Below, piece by piece: positions 26,207 through 36,168 of a DNA stretch of 64,000 nucleotides (positions are counted from its first letter, which is position 1; every line of letters begins with the position of its first letter). Source of the DNA: Sphingobium sp. CECT 9361 (GTDB lineage Bacteria; Pseudomonadota; Alphaproteobacteria; Sphingomonadales; Sphingomonadaceae); the NCBI RefSeq assembly GCF_918741285.1, contig NZ_CAKKNC010000001.1, forward strand, positions 744,001 to 808,000. Reading direction: 5' to 3'. The position numbers were made by a program, and so were the translations under genes. The notes below the pieces were generated by a model. It had not been told where the DNA came from and made no database searches. It saw nothing but the letters and a program-made list of their open reading frames with translations.

Positions 26207-26866
26207 TCAGCGCAGACTAAGGGTGGTCCACCCGCGATCCTGCGCAATTTGCGCCAGCTTGGCGTCCGCGTTCACGACGTAGGACTCGCCTGCCCAGTCG
26301 AGCGTTGGCGCGTCGGAAAGGTCGTCGCTGTAAAAGCGAGTGCTGTCGGCGGTGAGGGCGTTATCGGTCAGCCATGCGCGGATCCTCGCCAGCTTTTGCG
26401 GCCCATAACAATTTTCCCCGACGATCCGGTGCGATACGCCGCCGCCCGTGCGGTCATGGCGCGTCGCGATCACCGCATCGAAGCCCAGCGCAGTGCCGAT
26501 TGCGCGGGCATAGAAGTCCGGCGCGGCGGTCGCCATGACCAGCATACGTCCCGCGGCACGATCCGCTTCGACCCGGGGGATCGCACCGGGCAGGATATTC
26601 TGCGCAAGGGTATGGGCAGCATAGGCATCAGCCAGCTCTTGCGCGGTGTCGGTGGAAATCGTGCGGCCTAGAAACAGGCGAAAGCCGAATTGCTTGAGCG
26701 GCTTGCGCGCCACCATCCCCGCCTTGTGCGATGCCATCGCCAGCACCCAGAGCGGCAATGCGACAAGCCGCCACGGTGCGCGTCGGCGGGCGGCGAAAAT
26801 CAGGAAAGGCGTGAAGGTGCCCTTGCGCGTGATCGTGCGGTCCATGTCGTAAATGGCGATGTGCAT
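26207..26866 (-). CDS. HAD-superfamily subclass IB phosphatase
   Basis: 219 residues with all HAD motifs: IYDMDRTITRKGTF (motif I, Asp nucleophile near residue 7), LVMATAAPDF (motif II), GPQKLARIRAW (Lys) and FYSDDLSDAPTLDW (motif IV). An insert region after motif I is hydrophobic (RLVALPLWVLAMA), suggesting that it contacts membranes or a lipid-phosphate substrate. Related to PSP/SerB-like and PgpB-type head-group phosphatases. Same strand and 68 bases upstream of the CDP-alcohol transferase, so likely part of the same lipid cluster. Confidence 0.9.
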   Translation of the reverse strand: MHIAIYDMDRTITRKGTFTPFLIFAARRRAPWRLVALPLWVLAMASHKAGMVARKPLKQFGFRLFLGRTISTDTAQELADAYAAHTLAQNILPGAIPRVEADRAAGRMLVMATAAPDFYARAIGTALGFDAVIATRHDRTGGGVSHRIVGENCYGPQKLARIRAWLTDNALTADSTRFYSDDLSDAPTLDWAGESYVVNADAKLAQIAQDRGWTTLSLR

Positions 26867-26995
26867 GGCGTTTCCTAATCGCTAAATGCCGCACTGCAAC
26901 AGTTTCGATTACTGTCATCGCCTGTGGTACCTTGACTAAGCCGTCCCCATATTGTTGAGGGGTCCGCATCGGGACTCATACGGGACACGACGATC

Positions 26996-27781
26996 ATGGC
27001 CGAATTCAGACTGCCTGCGAACAGCCGCATCAACGGCAAGGGCGCAACGACATACAAGGCTGAAGGCGCCTCCAACGTCAAAAAGTTCAAGGTCTATCGC
27101 TACGATCCCGATAGCGGTGAGAACCCCCGTTACGACACGTTCGAAATCGATCTCGATAGCTGCGGCCCGATGGTACTCGACGCGCTCATCAAGATGAAGA
27201 GCGAGCAGGATCCGACGCTGACCTTCCGCCGCTCGTGCCGCGAAGGCATTTGCGGGTCGTGCTCGATGAACATCAACGGCAAGAACGGCCTCGCCTGCAC
27301 CACCGCGATCGAGGATTGCGCGGGCGAAGTGAAGATCACGCCGCTGCCGCATATGGACGTGATCAAGGATCTGGTGCCTGACTTCACGCATTTCTACGCG
27401 CAGTACAGCTCGATCAAGCCGTGGCTGCAAACCGTGACGCCGCCGCCATCGGGCAAGGAACGCCTCCAGTCCCCTGAAGATCGCGAAAAGCTGGACGGTC
27501 TGTACGAGTGCATCCTGTGCGCCTGCTGCTCGACATCCTGCCCATCCTACTGGTGGAACAGCGACAAGTTCCTCGGCCCCGCGATCTTGTTGCAGGCTTA
27601 TCGCTGGCTGGCGGATAGCCGCGACGAATATACTGGCGAGCGTCTCGACGAGCTGGAAGACCCCTTCCGCCTGTATCGCTGCCACACCATCATGAACTGC
27701 GCCAATGTCTGCCCCAAGGGTCTCAGCCCGGCGAAGGCGATTGCCGAGACCAAGAAGATGATGGTCGAACGCGCGCTTTGA
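26996..27781 (+). CDS. sdhB: succinate dehydrogenase iron-sulfur subunit
   Basis: Complex II subunit carrying the 2Fe-2S, 4Fe-4S and 3Fe-4S clusters. 261 residues. Cluster motifs: [19 protein letters not shown] followed by LACTT (2Fe-2S), [16 protein letters not shown] (4Fe-4S) and [17 protein letters not shown] (3Fe-4S). The sdhC, sdhD and sdhA genes are not beside it; the upstream neighbour is the divergent HAD gene. Upstream sequence is not strikingly AT-rich and I could not define a promoter with confidence. Confidence 0.97.
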   Translation: MAEFRLPANSRINGKGATTYKAEGASNVKKFKVYRYDPDSGENPRYDTFEIDLDSCGPMVLDALIKMKSEQDPTLTFRRSCREGICGSCSMNINGKNGLACTTAIEDCAGEVKITPLPHMDVIKDLVPDFTHFYAQYSSIKPWLQTVTPPPSGKERLQSPEDREKLDGLYECILCACCSTSCPSYWWNSDKFLGPAILLQAYRWLADSRDEYTGERLDELEDPFRLYRCHTIMNCANVCPKGLSPAKAIAETKKMMVERAL

Positions 27782-27785
27782 TTGT

Positions 27786-28220
27786 GTGACCGAGGCTCCC
27801 GATAGTAAGGCAGACGAGTCCGTCTGGCGGTCGTTCGATTTTACGGGGACGGGAACATGGCCAGAGCTGTGGCCCGCCGTCCTTTTTCGCACCGAGCGGC
27901 CGGACTTTGCGCATTTTCGCGTCGATCCGCCCGCGATGGCAGGCAATAAGCTGGGTGGCCTGCATGGCGCATTTCTGGCCGGCCTTGCCGAAAATTGTCT
28001 GGGCATCCTGTTCTATGCTGCGACCGGGCGGCCCGATTGCGTGACCGTTTCCATGGCGATAGATTATCCCGATAGCGGCCATGTCGGCGCGCCCATCGAC
28101 GGTGAAGTCGGATTGATGCGCGAAACGGGCCGGATGCAGTTTCTGCGAATCGTCCTGCGGCAAGGCGATGCCGTTCTGGTGCACGGAACGGGCGTGCTGC
28201 GGAAGGTAACGGCCCGATGA
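27786..28220 (+). CDS. PaaI-type hotdog-fold thioesterase
   Basis: 144 residues from a GTG at 27786, 4 bases after sdhB. The hotdog core shows GGLHGAFLAGLAENCLG and VTVSMAIDYPDSGHVGAPID, followed by VLRQGDAVLVHGTGVLRKV. Members hydrolyse acyl-CoA thioesters in the cytoplasm, but the specific substrate is unclear. Its stop overlaps the zapE ATG by 4 bases (ATGA), so sdhB, this gene and zapE form one unit. Confidence 0.82.
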   Translation: MTEAPDSKADESVWRSFDFTGTGTWPELWPAVLFRTERPDFAHFRVDPPAMAGNKLGGLHGAFLAGLAENCLGILFYAATGRPDCVTVSMAIDYPDSGHVGAPIDGEVGLMRETGRMQFLRIVLRQGDAVLVHGTGVLRKVTAR

Positions 28221-29329
28221 CCGGCGTTCTGGCTCGCTATCATGCGCTGATCGCGGCTGGCGAATTGCGGGCCGATCCCGATCAGGAAGCCGCGGCGCAC
28301 CGGCTGGATGCGCTGCAGCAGGAGCTGGAGGCTGTGCCACCGCGCGGATCGACGCTGTGGCGGATGCTGCGCAAGCTGCCGGAACCGCCACGCGGCGTTT
28401 ATATGTGGGGCGGCGTCGGGCGCGGGAAGTCCATGCTGATGGACCTGTTCCATGATTGTGTGCAGGTGCGGCTCAAGCGGCGGGTGCATTTCCACGAATT
28501 CATGATCGACGTCCATGCGCGGCTGGCCGAAGCGCGCAAGAGCGAGACAGGCGATCCCATTCCTCCGGTTGTCGAAGCGCTGAAGGATGAGGCGCAGTTG
28601 CTGTGCTTCGACGAAATGGTCGTCAACAATATGGCCGATGCGGCGATCATGTCGCGGCTGTTCGCGGGGCTGATCGCGGCGCGCGTGACCATCGTCACCA
28701 CGTCCAACCGCCCGCCCGACGATCTCTACAAGGATGGGCTGAACCGTCAGTTGTTCCTGCCGTTTATCGACCTCATCAAGGATCGCCTGGATGTGCTGGG
28801 TCTCAACGGGCCGACCGATTATCGCCGCGACCGGCTGGGCGATGCGACCTTGTGGCATGTGCCGAATGGACCGGAAGCGACTGCGGCGCTGAGCGCGGCA
28901 TTCTTTCGCCTGACCGACTATCCGCCAAGCGACCGGGCGCATGTCCCGACCGAAGAACTGCCGGTGGGCGGCGGGCGGACACTGCATGTGCCCAAGAGCC
29001 TGAAAGGCTTGGCGGCCTTTTCGTTCAAGCGGCTCTGTGCCGAAGCGCGCGGGGCGAGCGATTATCTGGCGATCGCGCGGCGGTATCATGCTGTCATCAT
29101 CGTCGGGATTCCGGTGCTCGGCCCGGAAAACCGCAATGAGGCAGCACGGTTCGTCACGCTGATCGATGCGCTGTACGAATATAAGGTGAAGTTGCTGGCG
29201 TCCGCCGATGCTGTGCCGACTGCCCTCTATCCCACGGGCGATGGCGCCTTCGAGTTCGAGCGCACCGTGTCCCGCCTGATGGAGATGCAGTCGGACGAAT
29301 ATCTCGCTTTGGGCCATGGTGAAAAATAG
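28217..29329 (+). CDS. zapE: cell division protein ZapE / AFG1-like ATPase
   Basis: 370-residue P-loop ATPase. Walker A is GGVGRGKSMLMDLFHDC and Walker B is LLCFDEMVVNNMADAAIM. The AFG1/ZapE hallmarks RVHFHEFMIDVHARL and TSNRPPDDLYKDGLNRQLFL are present. The family aids Z-ring stability and in mitochondria aids turnover of respiratory subunits, which fits its position after sdhB. Translationally coupled to the thioesterase. A hairpin at 29330-29359 follows the stop. Confidence 0.96.
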   Translation: MTGVLARYHALIAAGELRADPDQEAAAHRLDALQQELEAVPPRGSTLWRMLRKLPEPPRGVYMWGGVGRGKSMLMDLFHDCVQVRLKRRVHFHEFMIDVHARLAEARKSETGDPIPPVVEALKDEAQLLCFDEMVVNNMADAAIMSRLFAGLIAARVTIVTTSNRPPDDLYKDGLNRQLFLPFIDLIKDRLDVLGLNGPTDYRRDRLGDATLWHVPNGPEATAALSAAFFRLTDYPPSDRAHVPTEELPVGGGRTLHVPKSLKGLAAFSFKRLCAEARGASDYLAIARRYHAVIIVGIPVLGPENRNEAARFVTLIDALYEYKVKLLASADAVPTALYPTGDGAFEFERTVSRLMEMQSDEYLALGHGEK

Positions 29330-29434
29330 GCGAGGCGCTCCGCAGGGGGAGCACCTCGCCAGTTGAGCGCTGTCTCAGGGAGATTCGCCTTGGGGTGGAG
29401 GCGAGGGGGAAACAGCTGTACGCTGCACTAATGC

Positions 29435-29463
29435 AATTGCGAATGAATTGCAAAGATAATTGC
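29435..29463 (+). promoter_or_regulatory. three phased AATTGC repeats upstream of mdh
   Basis: AATTGC occurs at 29435-29440, 29446-29451 and 29458-29463, with start-to-start spacing of 11 and 12 bases, close to one helical turn. The first lies in the palindrome GCAATTGC. They lie about 90 bases upstream of the mdh ATG, in the only AT-rich stretch of the gap. This looks like a binding site for a dimeric or cooperating regulator that contacts one face of DNA. No such protein is identified. Confidence 0.45.
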
Positions 29464-29509
29464 AACCTGGTCACTTTGCGCAGTTGAAACCTTAACTTAT
29501 TCGGCTTAA

Positions 29510-30514
<1,005 letters not shown>

Positions 30515-30606
30515 TACGAGCTGCACCGACCTCCCCAGGAAAAGTGTGCAGCCCGGGGCCGGTCGATTAGGATGAAAATGCCACTCACCTCCACGAAGGG
30601 GCAAGC

Positions 30607-31491
30607 ATGTCTATCCTCGTCAACAAGAATACCAAAGTCATCACGCAAGGGATGACCGGCGCGACCGGCACCTTCCATACCGAACAAGCGCTGGCCTACG
30701 GCACGCAGATGGTTGCGGGTGTGACCCCCGGCAAGGGCGGTCAGACTCACATCGGCCTGCCGATGTACGACACCGTGCTGGAGGCCAAGACGGCAACCGG
30801 CGCAGATGCTTCGGTCGTGTACGTTCCGCCGCCATTCGCGGCTGACTCCATTCTGGAAGCCATCGACGCGGAAATCCCGCTGATCGTCTGCATCACCGAA
30901 GGCATTCCCGTGCTCGACATGGTGCGCGTGAAGCGTGCGCTTTCCGGCAGCAAGTCACGCCTGATCGGCCCGAACTGCCCCGGCGTGCTGACGCCTGGTG
31001 AATGCAAGATCGGCATCATGCCCGGTTCCATCTTCAAGAAGGGCAGCGTCGGCGTAGTCTCGCGCTCCGGCACGCTCACTTATGAAGCGGTGTTCCAGAC
31101 GTCGAACGCGGGCCTTGGCCAGACGACGGCTGTCGGCATCGGCGGCGATCCGGTGAACGGCACCAACTTCATCGACGTGCTGGAACTGTTCCTGGCCGAC
31201 GACGCCACCGAATCGATCATCATGATCGGTGAAATCGGCGGCGATGCGGAAGAGCAGGCGGCTCAGTTCCTCATCGACGAAGCCAAGCGCGGTCGCAAAA
31301 AGCCGATGGCTGGCTTCATCGCGGGCCGCACGGCGCCTCCGGGCCGTCGCATGGGCCATGCCGGTGCAATCGTGTCTGGCGGCAAGGGTGACGCGGAAAG
31401 CAAGATCGCAGCGATGGAGGCAGCGGGCATCCGTGTTTCGCCCAGTCCGTCCGAACTCGGCACAACTTTGCTACAAGTACTGAAGGGCTAA
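30607..31491 (+). CDS. sucD: succinyl-CoA ligase alpha subunit
   Basis: 294 residues; catalyses succinyl-CoA + ADP/GDP + Pi to succinate + NTP with SucC. CoA-binding domain features are [31 protein letters not shown] and [20 protein letters not shown]. The ligase-domain catalytic His region is [18 protein letters not shown]. The gene sits directly after mdh; sucC is absent from the window. A GC-rich 88-base gap with a hairpin separates it from sucA. Confidence 0.97.
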   Translation: MSILVNKNTKVITQGMTGATGTFHTEQALAYGTQMVAGVTPGKGGQTHIGLPMYDTVLEAKTATGADASVVYVPPPFAADSILEAIDAEIPLIVCITEGIPVLDMVRVKRALSGSKSRLIGPNCPGVLTPGECKIGIMPGSIFKKGSVGVVSRSGTLTYEAVFQTSNAGLGQTTAVGIGGDPVNGTNFIDVLELFLADDATESIIMIGEIGGDAEEQAAQFLIDEAKRGRKKPMAGFIAGRTAPPGRRMGHAGAIVSGGKGDAESKIAAMEAAGIRVSPSPSELGTTLLQVLKG

Positions 31492-31503
31492 TCTGGCCCG
31501 AAC

Positions 31504-31531
31504 GCGAACCGGGGCTGCACCCCCGGTTTGC
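31504..31531 (+). terminator. hairpin between sucD and sucA
   Basis: gcgaaccgggg at 31504-31514 pairs with 31521-31531 (one G-U pair) around a 6-base loop, 12 bases after the sucD stop. No T-run follows, so it is more likely an mRNA-processing or partial-termination element than a full terminator. It could lower sucA expression relative to sucD. Confidence 0.4.
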
Positions 31532-31579
31532 GCTGGCGTTCCGCGACTGCACGCGGGGATGCGCAAGATTGGACGGAAT

Positions 31580-34381
31580 ATGGGTTACGAAGGTCAGGAA
31601 TTTGAAGTCGAGCAGGGTCCAAGCTGGGCCAAGCCCAACTGGCCCCCACAGGATACCGACGCACTGACGGCTGCCCTCGACCCCACGCAGATGGCGGTCG
31701 AGATCAAGGCGAAGGCCGCTGCGTCCGGCAAGGCAGTGTCCGATAAGGATGTGGCCGAAGCAGCGGGCGATTCGATCCGCGCCATGATGCTGATCCGCAC
31801 CTATCGCGTGCGCGGGCATCTGGCCGCGAATCTCGATCCGCTGGGCCTGTCGCAGCGTGAGCTGCCGGCCGATCTGACGCCGGAATATCACGGTTTTTCG
31901 GGCAGTGCGCTCGATAAGAAAGTCTATCTGGGCGGCGCACTCGGCCTGGAATATGCGACCGTGCGTGAAATGGTCGACATCCTGCGCGCGAACTACTGCG
32001 GCAATGTCGGCCTTGAGTATATGCACATTGCCGACGTCGAAGAGCGTCGCTTCCTGCAAGAACGCATGGAAGGCAAGGACAAGGAAATCGAATTCACGCC
32101 CGAAGGCAAGAAGGCGATCCTGACCAAGGTCATCCACGGCGAGCAGTACGAAAAATTCCTGGGCCGCAAATATGTCGGCACCAAGCGTTTCGGTCTGGAC
32201 GGCGGCGAATCCATGATCCCGGCGCTCGAAGCTGTCATCAAATATGGTGGCGCGCAGGGCGTGAAGGAAATCGTGTACGGCATGGCCCACCGCGGTCGCC
32301 TGAACGTGCTGGCCAATGTGATGGCCAAGGGTTTCCGCGTGATCTTCCACGAATTCTCGGGTGGCACGGCCAATCCCGAAGATGTCGGCGGATCGGGCGA
32401 TGTTAAATACCATCTTGGCACCTCCACCGACCGCGAATTCGGCGGGACGAAGGTCCACATGAGCCTGGTTCCCAACCCCTCGCATCTGGAAACCGTCGAT
32501 CCGGTGGTGCTGGGCAAAGTCCGCGCGCAGCAGGTGTTCCGCGACGATCTGGCCGAACATGCGCAGGTGTTGCCGGTGCTGATCCATGGCGACGCAGCCT
32601 TTGCAGGGCAGGGGATCGTCTGGGAATGCCTCGGCTTCTCCGGCATTCGCGGGTACAATACCGGCGGCTGCATCCACTTCGTCATCAACAATCAGGTGGG
32701 CTTCACCACCAGCCCGCAATTCGCGCGCTCCTCGCCTTATCCCAGCGACGTGGCGAAGGGGATCATGGCGCCGATTCTGCACGTCAATGGCGACGATCCC
32801 GAGGCCGTGACCTTCGCGTGCAAGCTGGCCATCGAATATCGCCAGACCTTCCACCGCGACATCGTGATCGACATGTGGTGCTATCGCCGCTTCGGCCATA
32901 ACGAAGGCGACGAGCCCAGTTTCACGCAACCGCTGATGTACGCGAAGATCCGCCAGCATCCGCCGGTCAGTGACGTGTACGCCGAACGGCTGAAGGCGCA
33001 GGGCGTGATCGACGATACGTTCATCGCCGCGACCACCAAGGAATTTGTCGACCATCTGGAAGGCGAATTCGAAGCGGCCAAGAGCTACAAGGCCAACAAG
33101 GCGGACTGGTTTGCCGGACGCTGGTCTGGCCTGTCGCAGCCTGCGGACATCGAAACCGACCGCAAGAGCATCGATTCAGCGATATCGTCCAAGCTGTTCG
33201 ACAGCCTGGGCCGGACGTTGACCACCGTTCCGGCAACGCACAACATCCACAAGACGCTGCGCCGTATCCTCGACGCCAAGGCGGAGATGTTCAAAACCGG
33301 CGCGAACTTCGACTGGGCGACTGGCGAGGCACTGGCCTTCGGTTCGCTGTTGTCTGAAGGCTATGGCGTGCGCCTCTCGGGTCAGGATTCGGGTCGCGGG
33401 ACGTTCAGTCAGCGGCATTCGGTATGGGTCGATCAGGACACCGAAGCGAAATATATTCCGCTGTCGACCGTGCCGCATGGCCATTTCGAAGTGCTGGATT
33501 CGCCGCTGTCCGAATATGGTGTGCTCGGTTTCGAATATGGCTATGCGCTGGCCGATCCGAAGTGCCTCGTGCTGTGGGAAGCGCAGTTCGGCGACTTTTC
33601 GAACGGCGCGCAGATCATCATCGATCAGTATATCGCGTCGTCCGAATCCAAGTGGCTGCGCGCCAACGGCCTCGTGATGCTGTTGCCGCATGGCTATGAA
33701 GGGCAGGGGCCGGAACATAGCTCTGCGCGTCTGGAACGCTATCTGCAGCTTTGCGCGGAAGGCAATATTCAGGTCGCCAACTGCACGACGCCTGCGAACT
33801 ACTTCCACATCCTGCGTCGCCAGATGCTGCGGTCGTTCCGCAAGCCGCTGATCATCATGACGCCCAAGTCGCTGCTGCGGCACAAGCTGGCGGTGAGCAA
33901 GGCGGAGGATTTCCAGGGCGATACGCACTTCATGCGCTTGCTGTCGGATACCAATCCGGCATCCGACAAGGACACCAAGCGTCTTGTCCTGTGCAGCGGC
34001 AAGGTCGCCTATGACCTGATCGAAGCACGCGATGCCGCTGGCGACAAGAACACGCAGATCGTCCGCGTGGAGCAACTCTATCCGTTCCCGACCGAAGCGC
34101 TCGCCATTCGCATCAAGCGGATGACGAACCTTGAAGAAGTCGTCTGGTGTCAGGAAGAGCCGCGCAACAATGGCGGCTGGTTCTTTGTCGAGCCGTTCAT
34201 CGAGCAGAGCCTGCACGACGCAGGCAAGGCACCGATGCGGGCGCGCTATGCGGGCCGCAAGGCATCGGCATCGCCCGCCACCGGCCTCGCCAAACGTCAC
34301 ATCGCCGAACAGGGCGCGCTGGTAGCCGATGCACTCGGCCACAGTGTGCGCGAAGAAATCCGTCGCCAGAAGAAGGGCTAA
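31580..34381 (+). CDS. sucA: 2-oxoglutarate dehydrogenase E1 component
   Basis: Thiamine-diphosphate enzyme that decarboxylates 2-oxoglutarate and passes succinyl to the lipoyl group of SucB. 933 residues from ATG 31580 (ATG 31559 is a possible longer start; MGYEGQEFEVEQGPSW is the usual N-terminus). Motifs: YGMAHRGRLNVLANVMAKG, LIHGDAAFAGQGIVWE (ThDP), INNQVGFTTSPQFARSS, GHNEGDEPSFTQPLMY and LLPHGYEGQGPEHSSARLER. Six-base AAATCA spacing precedes sucB. Confidence 0.97.
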   Translation: MGYEGQEFEVEQGPSWAKPNWPPQDTDALTAALDPTQMAVEIKAKAAASGKAVSDKDVAEAAGDSIRAMMLIRTYRVRGHLAANLDPLGLSQRELPADLTPEYHGFSGSALDKKVYLGGALGLEYATVREMVDILRANYCGNVGLEYMHIADVEERRFLQERMEGKDKEIEFTPEGKKAILTKVIHGEQYEKFLGRKYVGTKRFGLDGGESMIPALEAVIKYGGAQGVKEIVYGMAHRGRLNVLANVMAKGFRVIFHEFSGGTANPEDVGGSGDVKYHLGTSTDREFGGTKVHMSLVPNPSHLETVDPVVLGKVRAQQVFRDDLAEHAQVLPVLIHGDAAFAGQGIVWECLGFSGIRGYNTGGCIHFVINNQVGFTTSPQFARSSPYPSDVAKGIMAPILHVNGDDPEAVTFACKLAIEYRQTFHRDIVIDMWCYRRFGHNEGDEPSFTQPLMYAKIRQHPPVSDVYAERLKAQGVIDDTFIAATTKEFVDHLEGEFEAAKSYKANKADWFAGRWSGLSQPADIETDRKSIDSAISSKLFDSLGRTLTTVPATHNIHKTLRRILDAKAEMFKTGANFDWATGEALAFGSLLSEGYGVRLSGQDSGRGTFSQRHSVWVDQDTEAKYIPLSTVPHGHFEVLDSPLSEYGVLGFEYGYALADPKCLVLWEAQFGDFSNGAQIIIDQYIASSESKWLRANGLVMLLPHGYEGQGPEHSSARLERYLQLCAEGNIQVANCTTPANYFHILRRQMLRSFRKPLIIMTPKSLLRHKLAVSKAEDFQGDTHFMRLLSDTNPASDKDTKRLVLCSGKVAYDLIEARDAAGDKNTQIVRVEQLYPFPTEALAIRIKRMTNLEEVVWCQEEPRNNGGWFFVEPFIEQSLHDAGKAPMRARYAGRKASASPATGLAKRHIAEQGALVADALGHSVREEIRRQKKG

Positions 34382-34390
34382 ATCAGCATC

Positions 34391-35656
34391 ATGGCAACCG
34401 AAGTCAAAGTCCCCACGCTGGGCGAATCCGTAACCGAAGCAACCGTTGGCGCATGGCTGAAAAAGCCCGGCGATGCGGTGGCGCTCGATGAGGCTATTTG
34501 CAGCCTTGAAACCGATAAGGTCGCAGTCGATGTGCCGTCGCCCGTCGCGGGTGTGCTGGGCCAGCAACTCGTCAAGGAAGGCGATACCGTCAATGTTGGC
34601 GCGGTAATCGCGGTCATTGAAGCGGGCGGTGCTGCTGCCGCGCCTGCGCCCGCTGCCGCCGCTGCACCGGCCCCCACACCGGCTGCCAAGGCAGAATCGG
34701 CGGCGCCTGCACCTGCAGCCTCGGCGCCTGCGGAGGACGACGACAGCGAAGGCGGCAATCTGACGCTGTCGCCCGCCGTGCGCCGCATGGTGCTGGAACA
34801 TGGTCTCGACCCGAGCAAGATCAAGGGCACCGGCAAGGACGGTCGTCTGACCAAGGACGACGTCGCCGCCGCCGTTGCTGACGGCACAGCGAAAGCCGCT
34901 GTCGCTTCCGCCGCCAGCGCAGCGCCTGCTGCTGCCGCTGCGCCGTCCGCGCCCGGTCGCGGCGAGGAGCGTGTGCGCATGACGCGCCTGCGCCAGACTG
35001 TCGCCAAGCGTCTCAAGACCGCGCAGGAAACCGCTGCGCTGCTCACCACCTTCAACGACGTGGACATGACCGCCGTCATCGAAGCGCGCGCGAAGTACAA
35101 GGATCTGTTCGAAAAGAAGCATGGCGTACGCCTCGGCTTCATGGGCTTCTTCACCAAGGCGGTGACGATGGCCCTGCGCGACATCCCCGGCGTCAATGCG
35201 CAGATCGACGGCGATGAAATCGTCTACCACGATTATGCCGACATCTCGGTCGCGGTTAGCGCGCCCAACGGTCTGGTCGTGCCCGTGATCCGCAACGCCG
35301 AAAGCATGAGTGTCGCGGAAGTCGAAAAGACCATCGGCGACTTCGGCAAGAAGGCCAAGGACGGCACGATGACCATGGAAGACATGAAGGGCGGCACCTT
35401 CACCATCTCCAACGGCGGTGTATTCGGATCGCTGATGTCCACGCCGATCATCAACACCCCGCAAAGCGCCGTGCTGGGCCTGCACCGCATCGAAGACCGC
35501 GCCGTCGTCCGCGACGGTCAGATCGTAATCCGCCCGATGATGTACATGGCATTGAGCTACGACCACCGCCTGATCGACGGTCGCGAAGCCGTGACGTTCC
35601 TGGTCGCGGTGAAGAACGCGATCGAAGATCCGACGCGGTTGCTGATCGATTTGTGA
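34391..35656 (+). CDS. sucB: dihydrolipoyl succinyltransferase (E2 of 2-oxoglutarate dehydrogenase)
   Basis: 421 residues. The N-terminal lipoyl domain carries the modified Lys in [18 protein letters not shown]. An Ala/Pro linker follows, then the E1/E3-binding domain ([20 protein letters not shown]). The inner-core acyltransferase domain runs to [18 protein letters not shown], with the catalytic His/Asp motif DHRLIDG. Cytoplasmic 24-mer core of the 2-oxoglutarate dehydrogenase complex. Followed by a repeat-flanked GIY-YIG remnant rather than directly by lpdA. Confidence 0.97.
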   Translation: MATEVKVPTLGESVTEATVGAWLKKPGDAVALDEAICSLETDKVAVDVPSPVAGVLGQQLVKEGDTVNVGAVIAVIEAGGAAAAPAPAAAAAPAPTPAAKAESAAPAPAASAPAEDDDSEGGNLTLSPAVRRMVLEHGLDPSKIKGTGKDGRLTKDDVAAAVADGTAKAAVASAASAAPAAAAAPSAPGRGEERVRMTRLRQTVAKRLKTAQETAALLTTFNDVDMTAVIEARAKYKDLFEKKHGVRLGFMGFFTKAVTMALRDIPGVNAQIDGDEIVYHDYADISVAVSAPNGLVVPVIRNAESMSVAEVEKTIGDFGKKAKDGTMTMEDMKGGTFTISNGGVFGSLMSTPIINTPQSAVLGLHRIEDRAVVRDGQIVIRPMMYMALSYDHRLIDGREAVTFLVAVKNAIEDPTRLLIDL

Positions 35657-35673
35657 GCCACCCATAACAACCG

Positions 35674-35700
35674 TGTTCCTGCGCAGGCAGGAACCCAGTA
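35674..35700. repeat. palindromic repeat, left copy
   Basis: A 27-base sequence, internally palindromic (GTTCCTGC and GCAGGAAC around a short centre), 17 bases after the sucB stop. The sequence at 36125-36151 is its reverse complement except for one base. The two copies flank the GIY-YIG remnant, like inverted terminal repeats of a small mobile unit or REP-like elements. Confidence 0.8.
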
Positions 35701-35765
35701 AATAGCACCGCCTGAGTGCTTCATCCGATTACTGGGATCTGCACTGCTCTGGAACACGTTTGATA

Positions 35766-36069
35766 ATGGAGACAGTCTACGAAGCGCGGTTTCGTCTACC
35801 TGATGGCCAGCAATAAGAATGGCACGCTGTATCTGGGCGTGACCAGCGATTTGGCCCAGCGGGCATGGCAGCATCGCAACGGTCTGGGCGATGGGTTCAG
35901 CAAACAATATCGCTGCTACCGACTGGTTTGGTTTGAATGTCATGATGATTTGCAGGAAGCCAGACAACGCGAATTGCAAATGAAGAAATGGAAGCGCGAA
36001 TGGAAAATCAATCTGATCGAGGACGCAAATCCTGATTGGCGCGATCTGTTCGATGAAATAGCAAGTTAG
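35766..36069 (+). pseudogene. GIY-YIG nuclease-domain gene with disrupted 5' end
   Basis: The readable frame from ATG 35803 gives 88 residues (GTLYLGVTSDLAQRAWQHRN, then CHDDLQEARQRELQMKKW) matching single-domain GIY-YIG proteins. The first strand with the motif Tyr, GFVYLM, lies upstream in the same frame, before a TAA at 35764. The expected start ATG 35766 reads out of that frame by one base (ATG G, then AGACAGTCT in frame). So either a one-base insertion/two-base deletion has broken the start, or a 5'-shortened protein lacking its motif Tyr is made. Flanked by inverted 27-base repeats. Confidence 0.6.
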
Positions 36070-36124
36070 GTGCTCTTGCGCAGGCGGGAGCGGGAAATGT
36101 CCAGGCGCGCAAGCGTTGCACCAT

Positions 36125-36151
36125 TACTGGGTTCCTGCCTTCGCAGGAACA
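36125..36151. repeat. palindromic repeat, right copy (inverted)
   Basis: Reverse complement of 35674-35700 with a single mismatch, ending 17 bases before the lpdA ATG. A shorter related copy (tgcgcaggcgggagc) lies at about 36076. Together they bracket the GIY-YIG remnant between sucB and lpdA. Confidence 0.8.
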
Positions 36152-36168
36152 CATAAGCGAGGTGAAGA

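Noticed and set aside
29330..29359. Hairpin after zapE as an intrinsic terminator
   Set aside because: The stem has a mismatch and no T-run follows; it may only be a weak structure.
31316..35665. Long minus-strand ORFs opposite sucA and sucB
   Set aside because: They are antisense shadows of high-GC coding genes with no recognisable domains; sucA and sucB motifs are complete on the plus strand.
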